A stretch of DNA of 64,000 bases, taken from positions 186,001 through 250,000 of the forward strand of contig MENQ01000024.1 in the NCBI GenBank assembly GCA_001768325.1, given 5' to 3'. Origin of the DNA: Bacteroidetes bacterium GWC2_46_850. GTDB taxonomy: Bacteria > Bacteroidota > Bacteroidia > Bacteroidales > Dysgonomonadaceae. Below the pieces are notes generated by a model that ran no database searches, was not told where the DNA came from, and was given only the letters and a program-made list of their open reading frames with translations. The position numbers were made by a program, and so were the translations under genes. Shown piece by piece: positions 15,106 to 23,415 of the stretch; the first letter of the stretch is position 1, and every line of letters starts with the position of its first letter.

Positions 15106-17388
15106 ATGAGTGAAGAAGACAAACTGACAGTGGAAGATCAGATGATTGAAGAGGAGTTTCAGGGGTTGCTGAACGATTACCTGAATTCCAATCACCGACG
15201 GAAGGTGGATATCATCACCCGTGCCTTTAATATGGCAAAGGAGGCGCACAAAGGTGCCCGCCGGCGTTCGGGTGAACCCTATATCATGCATCCGTTGTCA
15301 GTAGCCCGCATTGTGTCGAGAGAAATAGGGCTGGGGTCGACTTCCATTTCTGCTTCGTTGCTCCATGATGTGGTGGAAGATACCGATTATACGGTGGAAG
15401 ACATACGTGCCCTGTTTGGCGACAAGATAGCGCAGATTGTAGACGGGCTGACAAAGATATCGAGCGGCATGTTCGGCGAGAACGTGTCGGCACAGGCTGA
15501 AAACTTTCGCAAGCTGCTGCTCACCATGTCCGACGATATCCGGGTGATCCTGATCAAGATTGCGGACCGGCTGCACAACATGCGCACACTTTCTTCCATG
15601 TCGCCTACGAAGCAGTTTAAAATAACCGGCGAGACATTGTATATATATGCACCGCTGGCACACCGGCTGGGATTGTTTGCCATCAAGACCGAGCTGGAAG
15701 AGCTTTGCTTCAAATATGAGCATCCTGAAGCATTTGCCGATCTTACGAGAAAGATTGAAGAGACGGCGCCCGAACGGAATAAGATTTATGAGCATTTTGC
15801 CGTGCCGGTGGTCAAGGTGCTGGACAAGATGGACATCACCTACGAGATGCGGGCCCGTGTGAAATCGGTATACTCCATCTGGAACAAGATGCAGACCAAG
15901 AGCATCGAATTCAATGAGGTGTATGACCTCTTTGCGGTGCGCATCATCTTTGAGGTGTTCCCCGGTATGGATGAAAAGAAACAATGCTGGGACATCTATT
16001 CGGTCATCACCGACATCTATAAGCTGCGTCCGGATCGTATTCGGGATTGGGTGAGCCATCCCAAGGCCAACGGCTATCAGGCACTTCACCTTACCGTGAT
16101 GGGACCCGATGGGAAATGGATTGAGATACAGATCAGAAGCCGGCGAATGGACGATATCGCCGAAAAGGGTTTTGCAGCACATTGGAAGTACAAGGAAAAC
16201 AGGATTGAAGAGGATAACGAACTGGATAAATGGCTGAAGACCATTCAGGAGATTCTTTCAAACCCAAATCCCAATGCCATCGACTTCCTCGATACGGTGA
16301 AGATGAATCTCTTCTCTTCAGAGATCTTCGTGTTTACGCCCAAGGGTGAAATTAAAACGTTGCCACAGGGCGCTACCGCGCTCGATTTTGCTTACACCAT
16401 CCACACCCGCATCGGGGATCACTGCCTGGGAGCCAAGGTGAACCACACCCTGGTGCCACTTAGCCAGCAGCTGCGCAGCGGCGATCAGATAGAGATACTT
16501 ACCTCCCAGTCGGTATACCCACAGCCGGAATGGCTTAATTTCGTGACCACTGCCAAGGCTCGAACGAAGATTGAGGCTTCGTTGCGACGCCAGCGCCGCC
16601 GCATCGCGGAGGTAGGAAAAAACATGCTTGAGGAGTTGTTCGACAATGAGCCCATCGACAATACGCTGTTTAACAAGATTCTGCATTCATACAAAGCCGA
16701 AAATAAAGAAGATCTCTATTTCATGATCGGCCACAACGAGGTGATCCTCCCGACCAGCAAGAATGCTTTCTTCAAGATCAGGGAGGAGCCGGAGAAACAG
16801 GATAATCTGTTCGTGCGCTACATGAAGCAGGCTATGAATGCCATCAAGAAGCCGTCGGCAGATCAAAAGAATGCGAAGGAAGATGGAGAATCATACATCC
16901 TCCAGCCGGAGCAGGTGAAACCAAAAGTGAATCTGAAGGAAGTTTATGAGCTCACCGAAGTCAAGTTCCGGAAGAATTTTATTGTACCGGCATGTTGTAA
17001 CCCGCTACCGGGTGATGACGTTTTCGGATATATTACAGAGAATGAGGAGGTGGAGGTACATAAGCGGTCCTGCCAGACGGGCCTGAAGCTGAAATCGAGC
17101 TTTGGCGACCGCATCATTGCCGTGGCGTGGGGCGACTACCGTCAATATTCATTTTTAGCCTCCATCACGTTCACTGGGATTGACAGGATCGGTATTCTCG
17201 GCTCCATCCTGGCCAAGCTCGCTGAAGATGTGGTGGTGAACATACAAAGCGTTAATGTGTCTTCCAAAGATGGTATCTTTGAAGGTGTTTTTAACCTGCA
17301 CGTGCATAGTGCAGAGGAGGTGAATCAACTCTGTGCCAAGATAGCAAAAGTGGACGGTGTAAGCACCGTCCACAGATCTCCTCTTTAA
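15106..17388 (+). CDS. Bifunctional (p)ppGpp synthetase/hydrolase, RelA/SpoT family
   Basis: Makes and degrades (p)ppGpp in the stringent response. The 760-residue product has an N-terminal HD hydrolase domain with LLHDVVEDT (HDVVED near residue 87). The synthetase domain follows with RVKSVYSIWNKM, YDLFAVRIIF, HPKANGYQALHL and the catalytic EIQIRS. Then come a TGS domain (VFTPKGEIKTLPQGATALDF), a Cys-containing region (VPACCNPLPGD) and a C-terminal ACT domain beginning near SITFTGIDRIG. The intact HD motif suggests both activities. An in-frame TTG at 15091 could extend it by five residues, but the ATG at 15106 is preferred. The gene stands alone, convergent with the membrane-protein cluster to its right. 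Confidence 0.93.
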   Translation: MSEEDKLTVEDQMIEEEFQGLLNDYLNSNHRRKVDIITRAFNMAKEAHKGARRRSGEPYIMHPLSVARIVSREIGLGSTSISASLLHDVVEDTDYTVEDIRALFGDKIAQIVDGLTKISSGMFGENVSAQAENFRKLLLTMSDDIRVILIKIADRLHNMRTLSSMSPTKQFKITGETLYIYAPLAHRLGLFAIKTELEELCFKYEHPEAFADLTRKIEETAPERNKIYEHFAVPVVKVLDKMDITYEMRARVKSVYSIWNKMQTKSIEFNEVYDLFAVRIIFEVFPGMDEKKQCWDIYSVITDIYKLRPDRIRDWVSHPKANGYQALHLTVMGPDGKWIEIQIRSRRMDDIAEKGFAAHWKYKENRIEEDNELDKWLKTIQEILSNPNPNAIDFLDTVKMNLFSSEIFVFTPKGEIKTLPQGATALDFAYTIHTRIGDHCLGAKVNHTLVPLSQQLRSGDQIEILTSQSVYPQPEWLNFVTTAKARTKIEASLRRQRRRIAEVGKNMLEELFDNEPIDNTLFNKILHSYKAENKEDLYFMIGHNEVILPTSKNAFFKIREEPEKQDNLFVRYMKQAMNAIKKPSADQKNAKEDGESYILQPEQVKPKVNLKEVYELTEVKFRKNFIVPACCNPLPGDDVFGYITENEEVEVHKRSCQTGLKLKSSFGDRIIAVAWGDYRQYSFLASITFTGIDRIGILGSILAKLAEDVVVNIQSVNVSSKDGIFEGVFNLHVHSAEEVNQLCAKIAKVDGVSTVHRSPL

Positions 17389-17424
17389 AATCACATCGGA
17401 CTAAGCCGTTGTAACCTGGTTTCA

Positions 17425-17805
17425 TCATTTCGTTTTTCTTTTCCTTCCGAACAGGAATGAGGTGACTCTTTTTGCGGCAAAAGCGAGTATGGCCGGTTTA
17501 GCTACTCCCCAGGCGATAGAACCGAGTAGTGGCATGTTCGATATCGCGAAATTGACCCATGGATTTGTCCTTCTGGTGATAAACGGAGTGATGGCGTGGG
17601 ATGAACCTCCCGATAAATTATCCATTGTTTCAGCAAATTTCGTCTTGACCGAGGAGGTTACTCCTTTGGTGAGCATCGATCCCCAGTTATCGTTCAGGTA
17701 CTGTAGCTGATAAGCGAGGCGCCGGCTGGCTATAGCCCGCTCCTCCCTTAACCTTTTCTTCTCCAGACGCAATTCTTCAAGCGGAGTTAATTTGTAGGTG
17801 CTCAT
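17425..17805 (-). CDS. Conserved hypothetical protein in YtxH/holin-like cluster
   Basis: A 126-residue basic protein that I do not recognise by name. The N-terminus (about residues 8-40) is rich in Arg, Lys, Glu and Leu and could form a coiled coil. A moderately hydrophobic stretch (about 88-113, MPLLGSIAWGVAKPAILAF) precedes a Lys/Arg-rich tail. Its start overlaps the end of the upstream holin-like gene by four bases (ATGA), so the two are translationally coupled. Together with the YtxH gene they form a three-gene envelope-associated cluster often seen in Bacteroidota. Function unknown. Confidence 0.75.
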   Translation of the reverse strand: MSTYKLTPLEELRLEKKRLREERAIASRRLAYQLQYLNDNWGSMLTKGVTSSVKTKFAETMDNLSGGSSHAITPFITRRTNPWVNFAISNMPLLGSIAWGVAKPAILAFAAKRVTSFLFGRKRKTK

Positions 17806-18179
17806 TTTTTGCTGTTTTTTTCATCGTTATCGTCGTTGCTCATGAGAAAACGAACAACACGACTGGCGAATTTTTTCTTGAATGACTTCCCTACAAGCAG
17901 GATCATGAGAAGTGCAAGCAGGGTAAACAGAGCTACGATACCGAATCCGAGCCAGGGGCTCTGCAGAAGCTCACCCAGATAAAGTCCGGCAGTTACCAGG
18001 ATAAACAATAGGGTAAACAGCAGCGCGCCTGCCAGTATAAGACCATAGACGATTGCCGATGCACTTAAACTGATTTTCTCATACGCTTCCAGTTTTCCGA
18101 GCTCAAGGGTGCTGGTGATGAATCTGGATATGTCATTCCGCATTTCCTCGAACAACGTACTTACTTTTTTTTCTTCCAT
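17802..18179 (-). CDS. Holin-like superfamily inner-membrane protein (PF07332/DUF1469 type)
   Basis: A 125-residue protein with an amphipathic N-terminal helix (about 1-40), two adjacent transmembrane segments (about 44-68, SAIVYGLILAGALLFTLLF, and 78-98, LGFGIVALFTLLALLMILL) and a charged Asp/Lys/Asn tail. This is the layout of the Phage_holin_3_6 family, which despite its name is common in bacterial chromosomes and is not evidence of a prophage. It sits between the YtxH gene and the unknown gene on the same strand, overlapping the latter by four bases. A role in envelope stress or membrane organisation is possible but not shown. Confidence 0.8.
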   Translation of the reverse strand: MEEKKVSTLFEEMRNDISRFITSTLELGKLEAYEKISLSASAIVYGLILAGALLFTLLFILVTAGLYLGELLQSPWLGFGIVALFTLLALLMILLVGKSFKKKFASRVVRFLMSNDDNDEKNSKK

Positions 18180-18204
18180 CGCTTCCCGGGTGTTTGAGGG
18201 TCAG

Positions 18205-18447
18205 TTATTGTTTGGCGAGTTCTTTCTTTGCAATTTCTGCAATATCATCGATGTCTTCCTTTAAGTCGTGCGCTTCACTTTTTCCTTTGTATATGGCTGA
18301 CTTTACATTTGCTTTAATCTTGTCAGCCAGTTCATTGGCCTGTTCCAGCCACTCTTCTTTCTTATCGGTTCCCATAATGTAGCCTACAGCAGCACCCAGT
18401 GCAATACCAATTCCTAAACCTAATAATAATTTTGCTTCTGATTTCAT
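18205..18447 (-). CDS. YtxH domain-containing protein
   Basis: An 80-residue protein. The chosen ATG (complement of 18445-18447) gives MKSEAKLLLGLGIGIALGAA, a Gly-rich single membrane segment typical of YtxH proteins, then GYIMGTDKKEEW and a charged helical tail likely to form a coiled coil. An upstream in-frame ATG at 18513 would add 22 residues that do not resemble the family, so I rejected it. YtxH proteins are linked to general stress in other bacteria; here that is inference. It is first in the leftward three-gene cluster. Confidence 0.82.
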   Translation of the reverse strand: MKSEAKLLLGLGIGIALGAAVGYIMGTDKKEEWLEQANELADKIKANVKSAIYKGKSEAHDLKEDIDDIAEIAKKELAKQ

Positions 18448-18600
18448 AATTGTTGCGTTTAATGGTGAATATTTATTTTCGTCCAACGATGATCTGTGAA
18501 ATGAAAACCTCATTGTGTAACAGTTTGAGGCTCCTTTTAATAGATAAAACGTTTTTTGGGCAAAAATGTTTTTACAAAAAGCATATGAATGTGCCTCGGG

Positions 18601-19950
18601 TTAATCGGCGTCGACAGATATTCCCAGCAGCGTGGCCGGTGTGAAGCCGGTTATCCTTACCTTGACAAACTCTCCGATCCGATGATTCTTCTTGTCGATG
18701 ATGACTACTTTGTTCTGGTCGGTACGACCGAAAAGCTGTTCTCTGGAACGTTTTGAAAAACCTTCCGTCAGTATTTCAAATTCCTTTCCCATATCCTGCT
18801 CGTTGCTTTGTCGCGAGAGCTCCAGTTGCAGGTCGATGATCTCCTGCAGGCGCCGGTTCTTGACCTCTTCGGCTATGTTGTCCTCTTGCTTTTTTGCCGC
18901 GTAGGTACCGGGTCGTTCCGAGTATTTAAACATGAATGCCGAATCAAAACCCACTTCGCGCATCAGCGAGAGTGTTTCCTGGTGATCTTCTTCTGTTTCG
19001 GTATGGAAACCGCACATGATGTCGGTCGACAGACCGCACCCGGGGATAATCCTTTTAATGGCAGCAATCCTTTCCAGGTACCATTCCCTGTTGTAGCGCC
19101 GGTTCATCAACTTCAGCATGCGGGAGCTTCCGGACTGCACGGGCAGGTGGATGTAGTTGCACAGGTTCTTGTATCGCGCGATGGTCTCCAGTGTTTCGTC
19201 GTTCATGTCCCAGGGGTGTGAGGTGGTAAAACGGATGCGCATTTCGGGCGCCTCTTCTGCGACCATGGCCAGCAGCTCATGAAAGCCGATTGTGCTGTCG
19301 CCTTCCCGGTAGCGGTAAGAATTTACATTCTGCCCAAGGAGGATCGCCTCCCTGAAGCCCTTTGCCCGCATCACCCGCAGCTCATTGAGGATGCTCTCCG
19401 GCTCGCGGCTTCGTTCCCGCCCACGGGTGAAGGGAACGATGCAGTAGGTGCAAAACTTGTCGCAGCCACGCATGATGGAGATATAACCGGAGATGTTGCT
19501 TCCCGCCAGTTTCAGCGGGACCACATCCTTGTAGGTTTCTGTTTTGGAAAGCTCAATGTTCATCGCTTTCTCACCCCGTTCCGCTGCACCCACCAGGTTG
19601 GGGAGATCGAGGTAGGCGTCGGGGCCGACCACCAGATCGACGTGGTGGCGATCGATCAGTTCCGATTTGGCCCGCTCAGCCATGCATCCCAGAACCCCCA
19701 CGATGAGGTTTTCTTTCCGTTTTCTCTTCAATGAATTGAAATACTCCAGCCGCTGGATCACTTTTTGTTCCGCGTTCTCCCGGATGGAACAGGTATTGAC
19801 GAAAATGGCATCGGCATCCCTGTCGCTATCGGTTAGCGTATAGCCATCCATTTCCATGATGGATGCCACTACTTCTGTGTCTGCCACGTTCATCTGGCAG
19901 CCGTAAGTCTCTATAAATAGTTTTTTGTCGGTTGTTTTTTCTGTGTGCAT
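18601..19950 (-). CDS. miaB: tRNA-2-methylthio-N6-dimethylallyladenosine synthase MiaB
   Basis: A radical-SAM methylthiotransferase that converts i6A37 to ms2i6A37 in tRNAs reading UNN codons. The 449-residue product has the N-terminal UPF0004 domain with three cluster-binding cysteines (ETYGCQMNVAD, NTCSIRENAE, VLGCMAERA), the radical-SAM motif CDKFCTYCIVPFTRGRERSR, and a C-terminal TRAM domain (ILTEGFSKRSREQLFGRTDQ and onward). RGRERSR and the overall length favour MiaB over MtaB or RimO. It is divergent from the small membrane-protein gene at 20205. Confidence 0.95.
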   Translation of the reverse strand: MHTEKTTDKKLFIETYGCQMNVADTEVVASIMEMDGYTLTDSDRDADAIFVNTCSIRENAEQKVIQRLEYFNSLKRKRKENLIVGVLGCMAERAKSELIDRHHVDLVVGPDAYLDLPNLVGAAERGEKAMNIELSKTETYKDVVPLKLAGSNISGYISIMRGCDKFCTYCIVPFTRGRERSREPESILNELRVMRAKGFREAILLGQNVNSYRYREGDSTIGFHELLAMVAEEAPEMRIRFTTSHPWDMNDETLETIARYKNLCNYIHLPVQSGSSRMLKLMNRRYNREWYLERIAAIKRIIPGCGLSTDIMCGFHTETEEDHQETLSLMREVGFDSAFMFKYSERPGTYAAKKQEDNIAEEVKNRRLQEIIDLQLELSRQSNEQDMGKEFEILTEGFSKRSREQLFGRTDQNKVVIIDKKNHRIGEFVKVRITGFTPATLLGISVDAD

Positions 19951-20023
19951 GATTTCATTATTCAGCCGTGATAACCTCTTTCTGTCGCTTAAACGTTAAA
20001 ATATTGAATTTATCGTCAGAAAA

Positions 20024-20055
20024 GTTGGAATTGCATATATAAAGTCCTATATTTG
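20024..20055 (+). promoter_or_regulatory. Orphan promoter
   Basis: GTTG (20024-20027) and TATATTTG (20048-20055) followed by C are spaced 20 bases apart, close to the TTTG / TAnnTTTG consensus. The predicted start is near 20062. An intrinsic terminator lies about 45-80 bases downstream, before any gene. Confidence 0.55.
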
Positions 20056-20058
20056 CAA

Positions 20059-20141
20059 TGAAAAAAATAAAATTTTTTCATAGTTAAGGTTTTGGTTAAA
20101 TGTTCGGGAGTTACTGGGAAGTTGCTCCCGAAATTTTTATT
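20059..20141 (+). ncRNA. Candidate small RNA or attenuated leader
   Basis: Between the orphan promoter and the terminator lies about 80 bases starting with an AT-only inverted repeat (TGAAAAAA at 20059-20066, TTTTTTCA at 20073-20080). A transcript would be too short for a real gene. It may be a small RNA or an attenuated leader of the gene at 20205. I know of no family match. Confidence 0.35.
20103..20141 (+). terminator. Intrinsic terminator
   Basis: TTCGGGAG (20103-20110) pairs perfectly with CTCCCGAA (20125-20132) around a 14-base loop and is followed by ATTTTTATT. It does not follow a protein gene on this strand, which is why the unit upstream is proposed as a short RNA. Confidence 0.6.
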
Positions 20142-20172
20142 ACCAAATACACTTAGTTACGCAAAAAATCAT

Positions 20173-20180
20173 TATTTTTG
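20173..20180 (+). promoter_or_regulatory. -7 element for the small membrane-protein gene
   Basis: TATTTTTG fits TAnnTTTG and lies 25 bases before the ATG at 20205, giving a short leader. No clear -33 TTTG is seen. Confidence 0.45.
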
Positions 20181-20204
20181 TCCTGTTACAAAATTAATCA
20201 AAAT

Positions 20205-20747
20205 ATGGAGTTTGGCGATATCATTTATTTGATCCTTCTGGTATTTTTTATGATATTGGGATTTTTTAATGATTCCAGGAAGAAAAAAAATAAGCAGATG
20301 CAATCCGAAAAGCCATCTAATCCTTATTCTGAAATGCCACAACGACGTTCAGAAACGCCGCGCCGACCCTTTCTTGAGACATCCGAAACGGAGGAGGAAG
20401 AGGAGGAGGAACTCCCCAAAACCAGGGTCAGGCCTCCTGCATCTCCAGTCCTTCGCAAAGAACCGGAAAGAACAACCTTCCGTTCTTCCATGGAGCTGAC
20501 GACGGATTTTGCGAAAGAGTCATCACTCAAAAGTTCTATTTTCGTGTATGATGCCGATGCTTCATACTACAAGAATCCGGAGACGCTCGATATCGGCGAA
20601 GCATCCGATGACATGTCACAAGCAACCATCGACGGGAAGAAGAGCGGCTCACTGCATCCGCTCTTGGCGGAACTCTACGGAGATTCAGGCCGGGAAGAAT
20701 TGCTGAAAGGCCTGATCATTGGTGATGTCATTCGTCGCAAATACTGA
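20205..20747 (+). CDS. Small membrane-anchored protein of unknown function
   Basis: A 180-residue protein not recognised by name. Residues about 4-21 (GDIIYLILLVFFMILGFF) form one membrane segment at the N-terminus. A Lys/Arg-rich stretch follows, then a Pro/Glu/Arg-rich low-complexity region with a run of acidic residues (about 60-75). The C-terminal part, about 110-180, looks more ordered. The ATG at 20205 is preferred to a TTG at 20178 because it places the membrane segment at the start and follows a -7 element. The next gene begins 28 bases after its stop, so the two are probably co-transcribed. Confidence 0.7.
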   Translation: MEFGDIIYLILLVFFMILGFFNDSRKKKNKQMQSEKPSNPYSEMPQRRSETPRRPFLETSETEEEEEEELPKTRVRPPASPVLRKEPERTTFRSSMELTTDFAKESSLKSSIFVYDADASYYKNPETLDIGEASDDMSQATIDGKKSGSLHPLLAELYGDSGREELLKGLIIGDVIRRKY

Positions 20748-20775
20748 CTACACGTTTACTACTTAACAATATTTT

Positions 20776-22272
20776 ATGGCTTTAAAATTTATCAGTGCTG
20801 AAGAGGCTGCGTCACTCGTGAAAGATAATGACAACGTAGGCTTCAGCGGTTTTACGCATGCCGGCTGCCCAAAGGTGGTGCCGGTAGAGATTGCCAAAAG
20901 AGCAGAAGCAGAGCATGCCAAAGGCAATTCTTTCAAGATCGGCGTTTTTACCGGTGCTTCTACCGGTGACTCCATTGACGGAGCGCTTGCCCGTGCAGGT
21001 GCAATTAAATTTCGTACGCCTTATCAGACCAACAAGGATATGCGCAGTGCGCTGAACCGGGGAGAGTTTGATTTTTTTGACCTGCATCTGTCACAGTTGG
21101 CACAGGAAATACGATACGGCTTCCTGGGAAAAATCAACGTGGCCATCATCGAAGCATGTGAAGTGACCGAAAAGGGTGAGATCGTACCCACCACCGGTGT
21201 GGGTATTACGCCCACCATCTGTCGTCTGGCCGATATCGTGATTGTAGAGCTGAATAAAAAAGTTCCGGGCAAGTTGCGCGGTATCCATGACCTGTATGAG
21301 TTGCAGGATCCCCCTAAACGGCGTGAGATACCCATCTACGAGGTACAGAACCGGATCGGGCTGGACTATGTGAAGGTAAATCCGGAGAAGATTTTTGTGG
21401 TAGAAACAGAAAAGGATGGAGAAGGAGGTGGTTTTGCTCCACTCGATGAGGTCACGGCCCGCATCGGGAACAACGTAGCCGAGTTCTTTGTCGCCGAAGT
21501 GAAAGCCGGCCGTATACCTGCCCATTTCCTTCCTATCCAGTCGGGTGTGGGTAACATTGCCAACGCGGTGCTCGGCTCCATGGGCAGCAACCCCGATATC
21601 CCCCGCTTCGAGGTATATACCGAAGTGATTCAGGATGCTGTAATCGACATGATGCAACAGGGTAACATCTCTTTTGCCAGCGGCTGCTCGCTCACCGTGA
21701 GCAACGAGGTATTGCAAAAATTTTATGACGACCTGGCTTTCTTTAAGAACAAACTGGTGCTGCGGCCTTCGGAAATATCAAACAACCCCGGCCTGGCACG
21801 CCGACTGGGCATCATCGCCCTCAATACGGCCATCGAGGTGGATATCTTCGGCAGTGTGAACTCCACCCACGTGAATGGTACCAAGATGATGAACGGCATC
21901 GGTGGCTCGGGCGATTTCACCCGCAACTCCTATCTCTCCATCTTCCTCACTCCCTCCACGGCAAAGAATGGTGCCATCAGCTGCATCGTGCCCAAGGTGA
22001 CACACGAAGACCACAACGAGCATTCCGTGAAGATCATCGTCTCGGAATATGGCGTGGCCGACCTGCGCGGAAAGGGACCCAAGTTGCGTGCTATCGAGAT
22101 CATTGAAAAATGTGCACACCCCGATTATCGTCCTCTTTTACATGAATATCTGAGCCGTGGCGTGAAGGGGCATATCCCGCAGGATATCTATGCCTGTTTT
22201 GCCTTTCATCAGGCTCTTCAGGAAACGGGCAGCATGATGAATACCGATTTTGGGAAATATCAGAAGTCCTGA
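20776..22272 (+). CDS. Acetyl-CoA hydrolase/transferase family protein (succinate CoA-transferase-like)
   Basis: A 498-residue member of the class I CoA-transferase family. Conserved features are GFSGFTHAGCPKVVP near the N-terminus, a TEVIQDAVID segment with E283 as the probable catalytic glutamate that forms the CoA thioester, and NGIGGSGDFTRN (about residues 374-385) in the oxyanion and CoA-binding region. Family members exchange CoA between acetyl-, propionyl- and succinyl-CoA, and some annotated hydrolases are really transferases. In a fermentative Bacteroidales a role in succinate/propionate or acetate metabolism is likely; the substrate pair is not resolved. A bidirectional terminator follows. 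Confidence 0.88.
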   Translation: MALKFISAEEAASLVKDNDNVGFSGFTHAGCPKVVPVEIAKRAEAEHAKGNSFKIGVFTGASTGDSIDGALARAGAIKFRTPYQTNKDMRSALNRGEFDFFDLHLSQLAQEIRYGFLGKINVAIIEACEVTEKGEIVPTTGVGITPTICRLADIVIVELNKKVPGKLRGIHDLYELQDPPKRREIPIYEVQNRIGLDYVKVNPEKIFVVETEKDGEGGGFAPLDEVTARIGNNVAEFFVAEVKAGRIPAHFLPIQSGVGNIANAVLGSMGSNPDIPRFEVYTEVIQDAVIDMMQQGNISFASGCSLTVSNEVLQKFYDDLAFFKNKLVLRPSEISNNPGLARRLGIIALNTAIEVDIFGSVNSTHVNGTKMMNGIGGSGDFTRNSYLSIFLTPSTAKNGAISCIVPKVTHEDHNEHSVKIIVSEYGVADLRGKGPKLRAIEIIEKCAHPDYRPLLHEYLSRGVKGHIPQDIYACFAFHQALQETGSMMNTDFGKYQKS

Positions 22273-22297
22273 TTCTGAGACAACACAAATCACCCAC

Positions 22298-22332
22298 AAA
22301 AAAAGCGATTCCAATTACGGATCGCTTTTTTT
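22298..22332. terminator. Bidirectional terminator
   Basis: AAAAAAAGCGAT (22298-22309) and ATCGCTTTTTTT (22321-22332) form a stem with A and T runs on both sides. It serves the CoA-transferase gene from the left and the araC-type gene from the right. Confidence 0.85.
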
Positions 22333-22366
22333 GTAAATGCCGACAGGATAAAAATATGGTTTGTTT

Positions 22367-23251
22367 TTAGGGATTGTATTTACTTCTGTACTCTTTGGGA
22401 GTCATGTTCATTTCTTTCTTAAAGGTCTTCGAAAAATGAAACGGATCAAAATATCCCAGCCTGTAGGCGATTTCCTTAATTTTCAGATCCGAAAACTGAA
22501 GATAGGAACAAGCCCGTTGAATTTTAAGCTGCTGATAATATTCCATGGGGGTATATGAGGTTTTTTTTTGAAACAGATTACCAAAATGGGAAGATGAGTA
22601 ACCCACATCCTGGGCTATCTCTTCCAGTTCAAGCTTATTTTCCAGGTTGTTCTTCATAAACAGGATGCTCTTCTGCACCATATCCATCTCTTTTACACTC
22701 TTTATCTCCCTGAATTGGGATAAGTATTTGATTGTGGCCAGGAAATATGCGAGGCAGAAACTGGTATATTCAAGATTTTCAGGGCTATATCCCATCTCCA
22801 GGTTTTGGAAAATCTCCTCAAAAAGCTGAAACCGGTCTCCGAATCGGCTGCTGTCGGAATCATAGGTGTCAATTTTCCTTCCGATGATCGAAGAGAACAA
22901 CTCCGTATCTTCACCCAGAAAATGAATCCAGTAAATGCTCCAGGGATCTTTGTTGTCTGCGCCATAGGCGTGTGCTTCGCTGGCTGGTAGGATATAAACC
23001 TGATTCCGTTCCAGGTAATTTTTCTCGTTGTTGTGAATAATCCATCCTTTGCCTTTTTCACACAGAATCAGAATATTTTGATTGGCACCCGATTTTCGCT
23101 CCCTGAAATGATACTTTGCATCCGGATAATAACCAATGTGGGTGATGTGCAGATGTTTGGTGGCATTGTTTTTCTTCAGGTAATCACGGATATTGTAGGG
23201 GAGGATAATTGCTTTCTCGTTCTTGAATCCTTCTGCAATTTTTTCCATCAT
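22367..23251 (-). CDS. AraC-family transcriptional regulator of the PUL
   Basis: A 294-residue regulator with an N-terminal cupin-like sugar-sensing domain (about 1-170; RKSGANQNILILCEKGKGW and ILPASEAHAYGA are typical) and a C-terminal double helix-turn-helix (about 190-292) with IAQDVGYSSSHFGNLFQKK and IAYRLGYFDPFHFSKTFKKE. It is divergent from the MFS sugar transporter. The space between contains spaced direct repeats suited to AraC dimers. It probably activates the transporter and downstream genes on binding a monosaccharide or oligosaccharide. No hybrid two-component system or ECF sigma factor is present in this locus. Confidence 0.9.
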   Translation of the reverse strand: MMEKIAEGFKNEKAIILPYNIRDYLKKNNATKHLHITHIGYYPDAKYHFRERKSGANQNILILCEKGKGWIIHNNEKNYLERNQVYILPASEAHAYGADNKDPWSIYWIHFLGEDTELFSSIIGRKIDTYDSDSSRFGDRFQLFEEIFQNLEMGYSPENLEYTSFCLAYFLATIKYLSQFREIKSVKEMDMVQKSILFMKNNLENKLELEEIAQDVGYSSSHFGNLFQKKTSYTPMEYYQQLKIQRACSYLQFSDLKIKEIAYRLGYFDPFHFSKTFKKEMNMTPKEYRSKYNP

Positions 23252-23284
23252 GTTATTTTACATTTATATATTGTTATTTTACAT
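23251..23284. repeat. 21-bp-spaced direct repeat, candidate AraC operator
   Basis: TGTTATTTTACAT occurs at 23251-23263 and again at 23272-23284, start to start 21 bases, which is two turns of B-DNA. The first copy abuts the regulator's start codon. Further TTACATT-like words lie at 23338-23346 and 23360-23367, and the inverted forms AATGTAAT and TAATGT at 23384-23391 and 23396-23401 reach the transporter promoter. Confidence 0.6.
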
Positions 23285-23387
23285 GTTTTGCGTTATCTTG
23301 CTGATTAATCGTTAAAAACTATTCAAAAATAGTATTTATTTACATTAAATACAAAATTTATTACATTTTTATTGACTTGAAGGAATG

Positions 23388-23395
23388 TAATTTTG
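23388..23395 (+). promoter_or_regulatory. -7 element of the sugar transporter
   Basis: TAATTTTG is a perfect TAnnTTTG, 20 bases before the ATG at 23416. It is overlapped by inverted TTACATT words and lacks a good -33 element, as expected for an activator-dependent promoter. Confidence 0.5.
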
Positions 23396-23415
23396 TAATG
23401 TTAAAAAAGTAATCC

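Noticed and set aside
17802-18179. Holin-like gene as a sign of a prophage
   Set aside because: PF07332-type proteins are common chromosomal genes, and no capsid, tail, integrase or lysin gene is nearby.
20058-20087. Nine-codon leader peptide MKKIKFFHS
   Set aside because: The ATG lies at or before the predicted transcription start, so it would not be translated normally.
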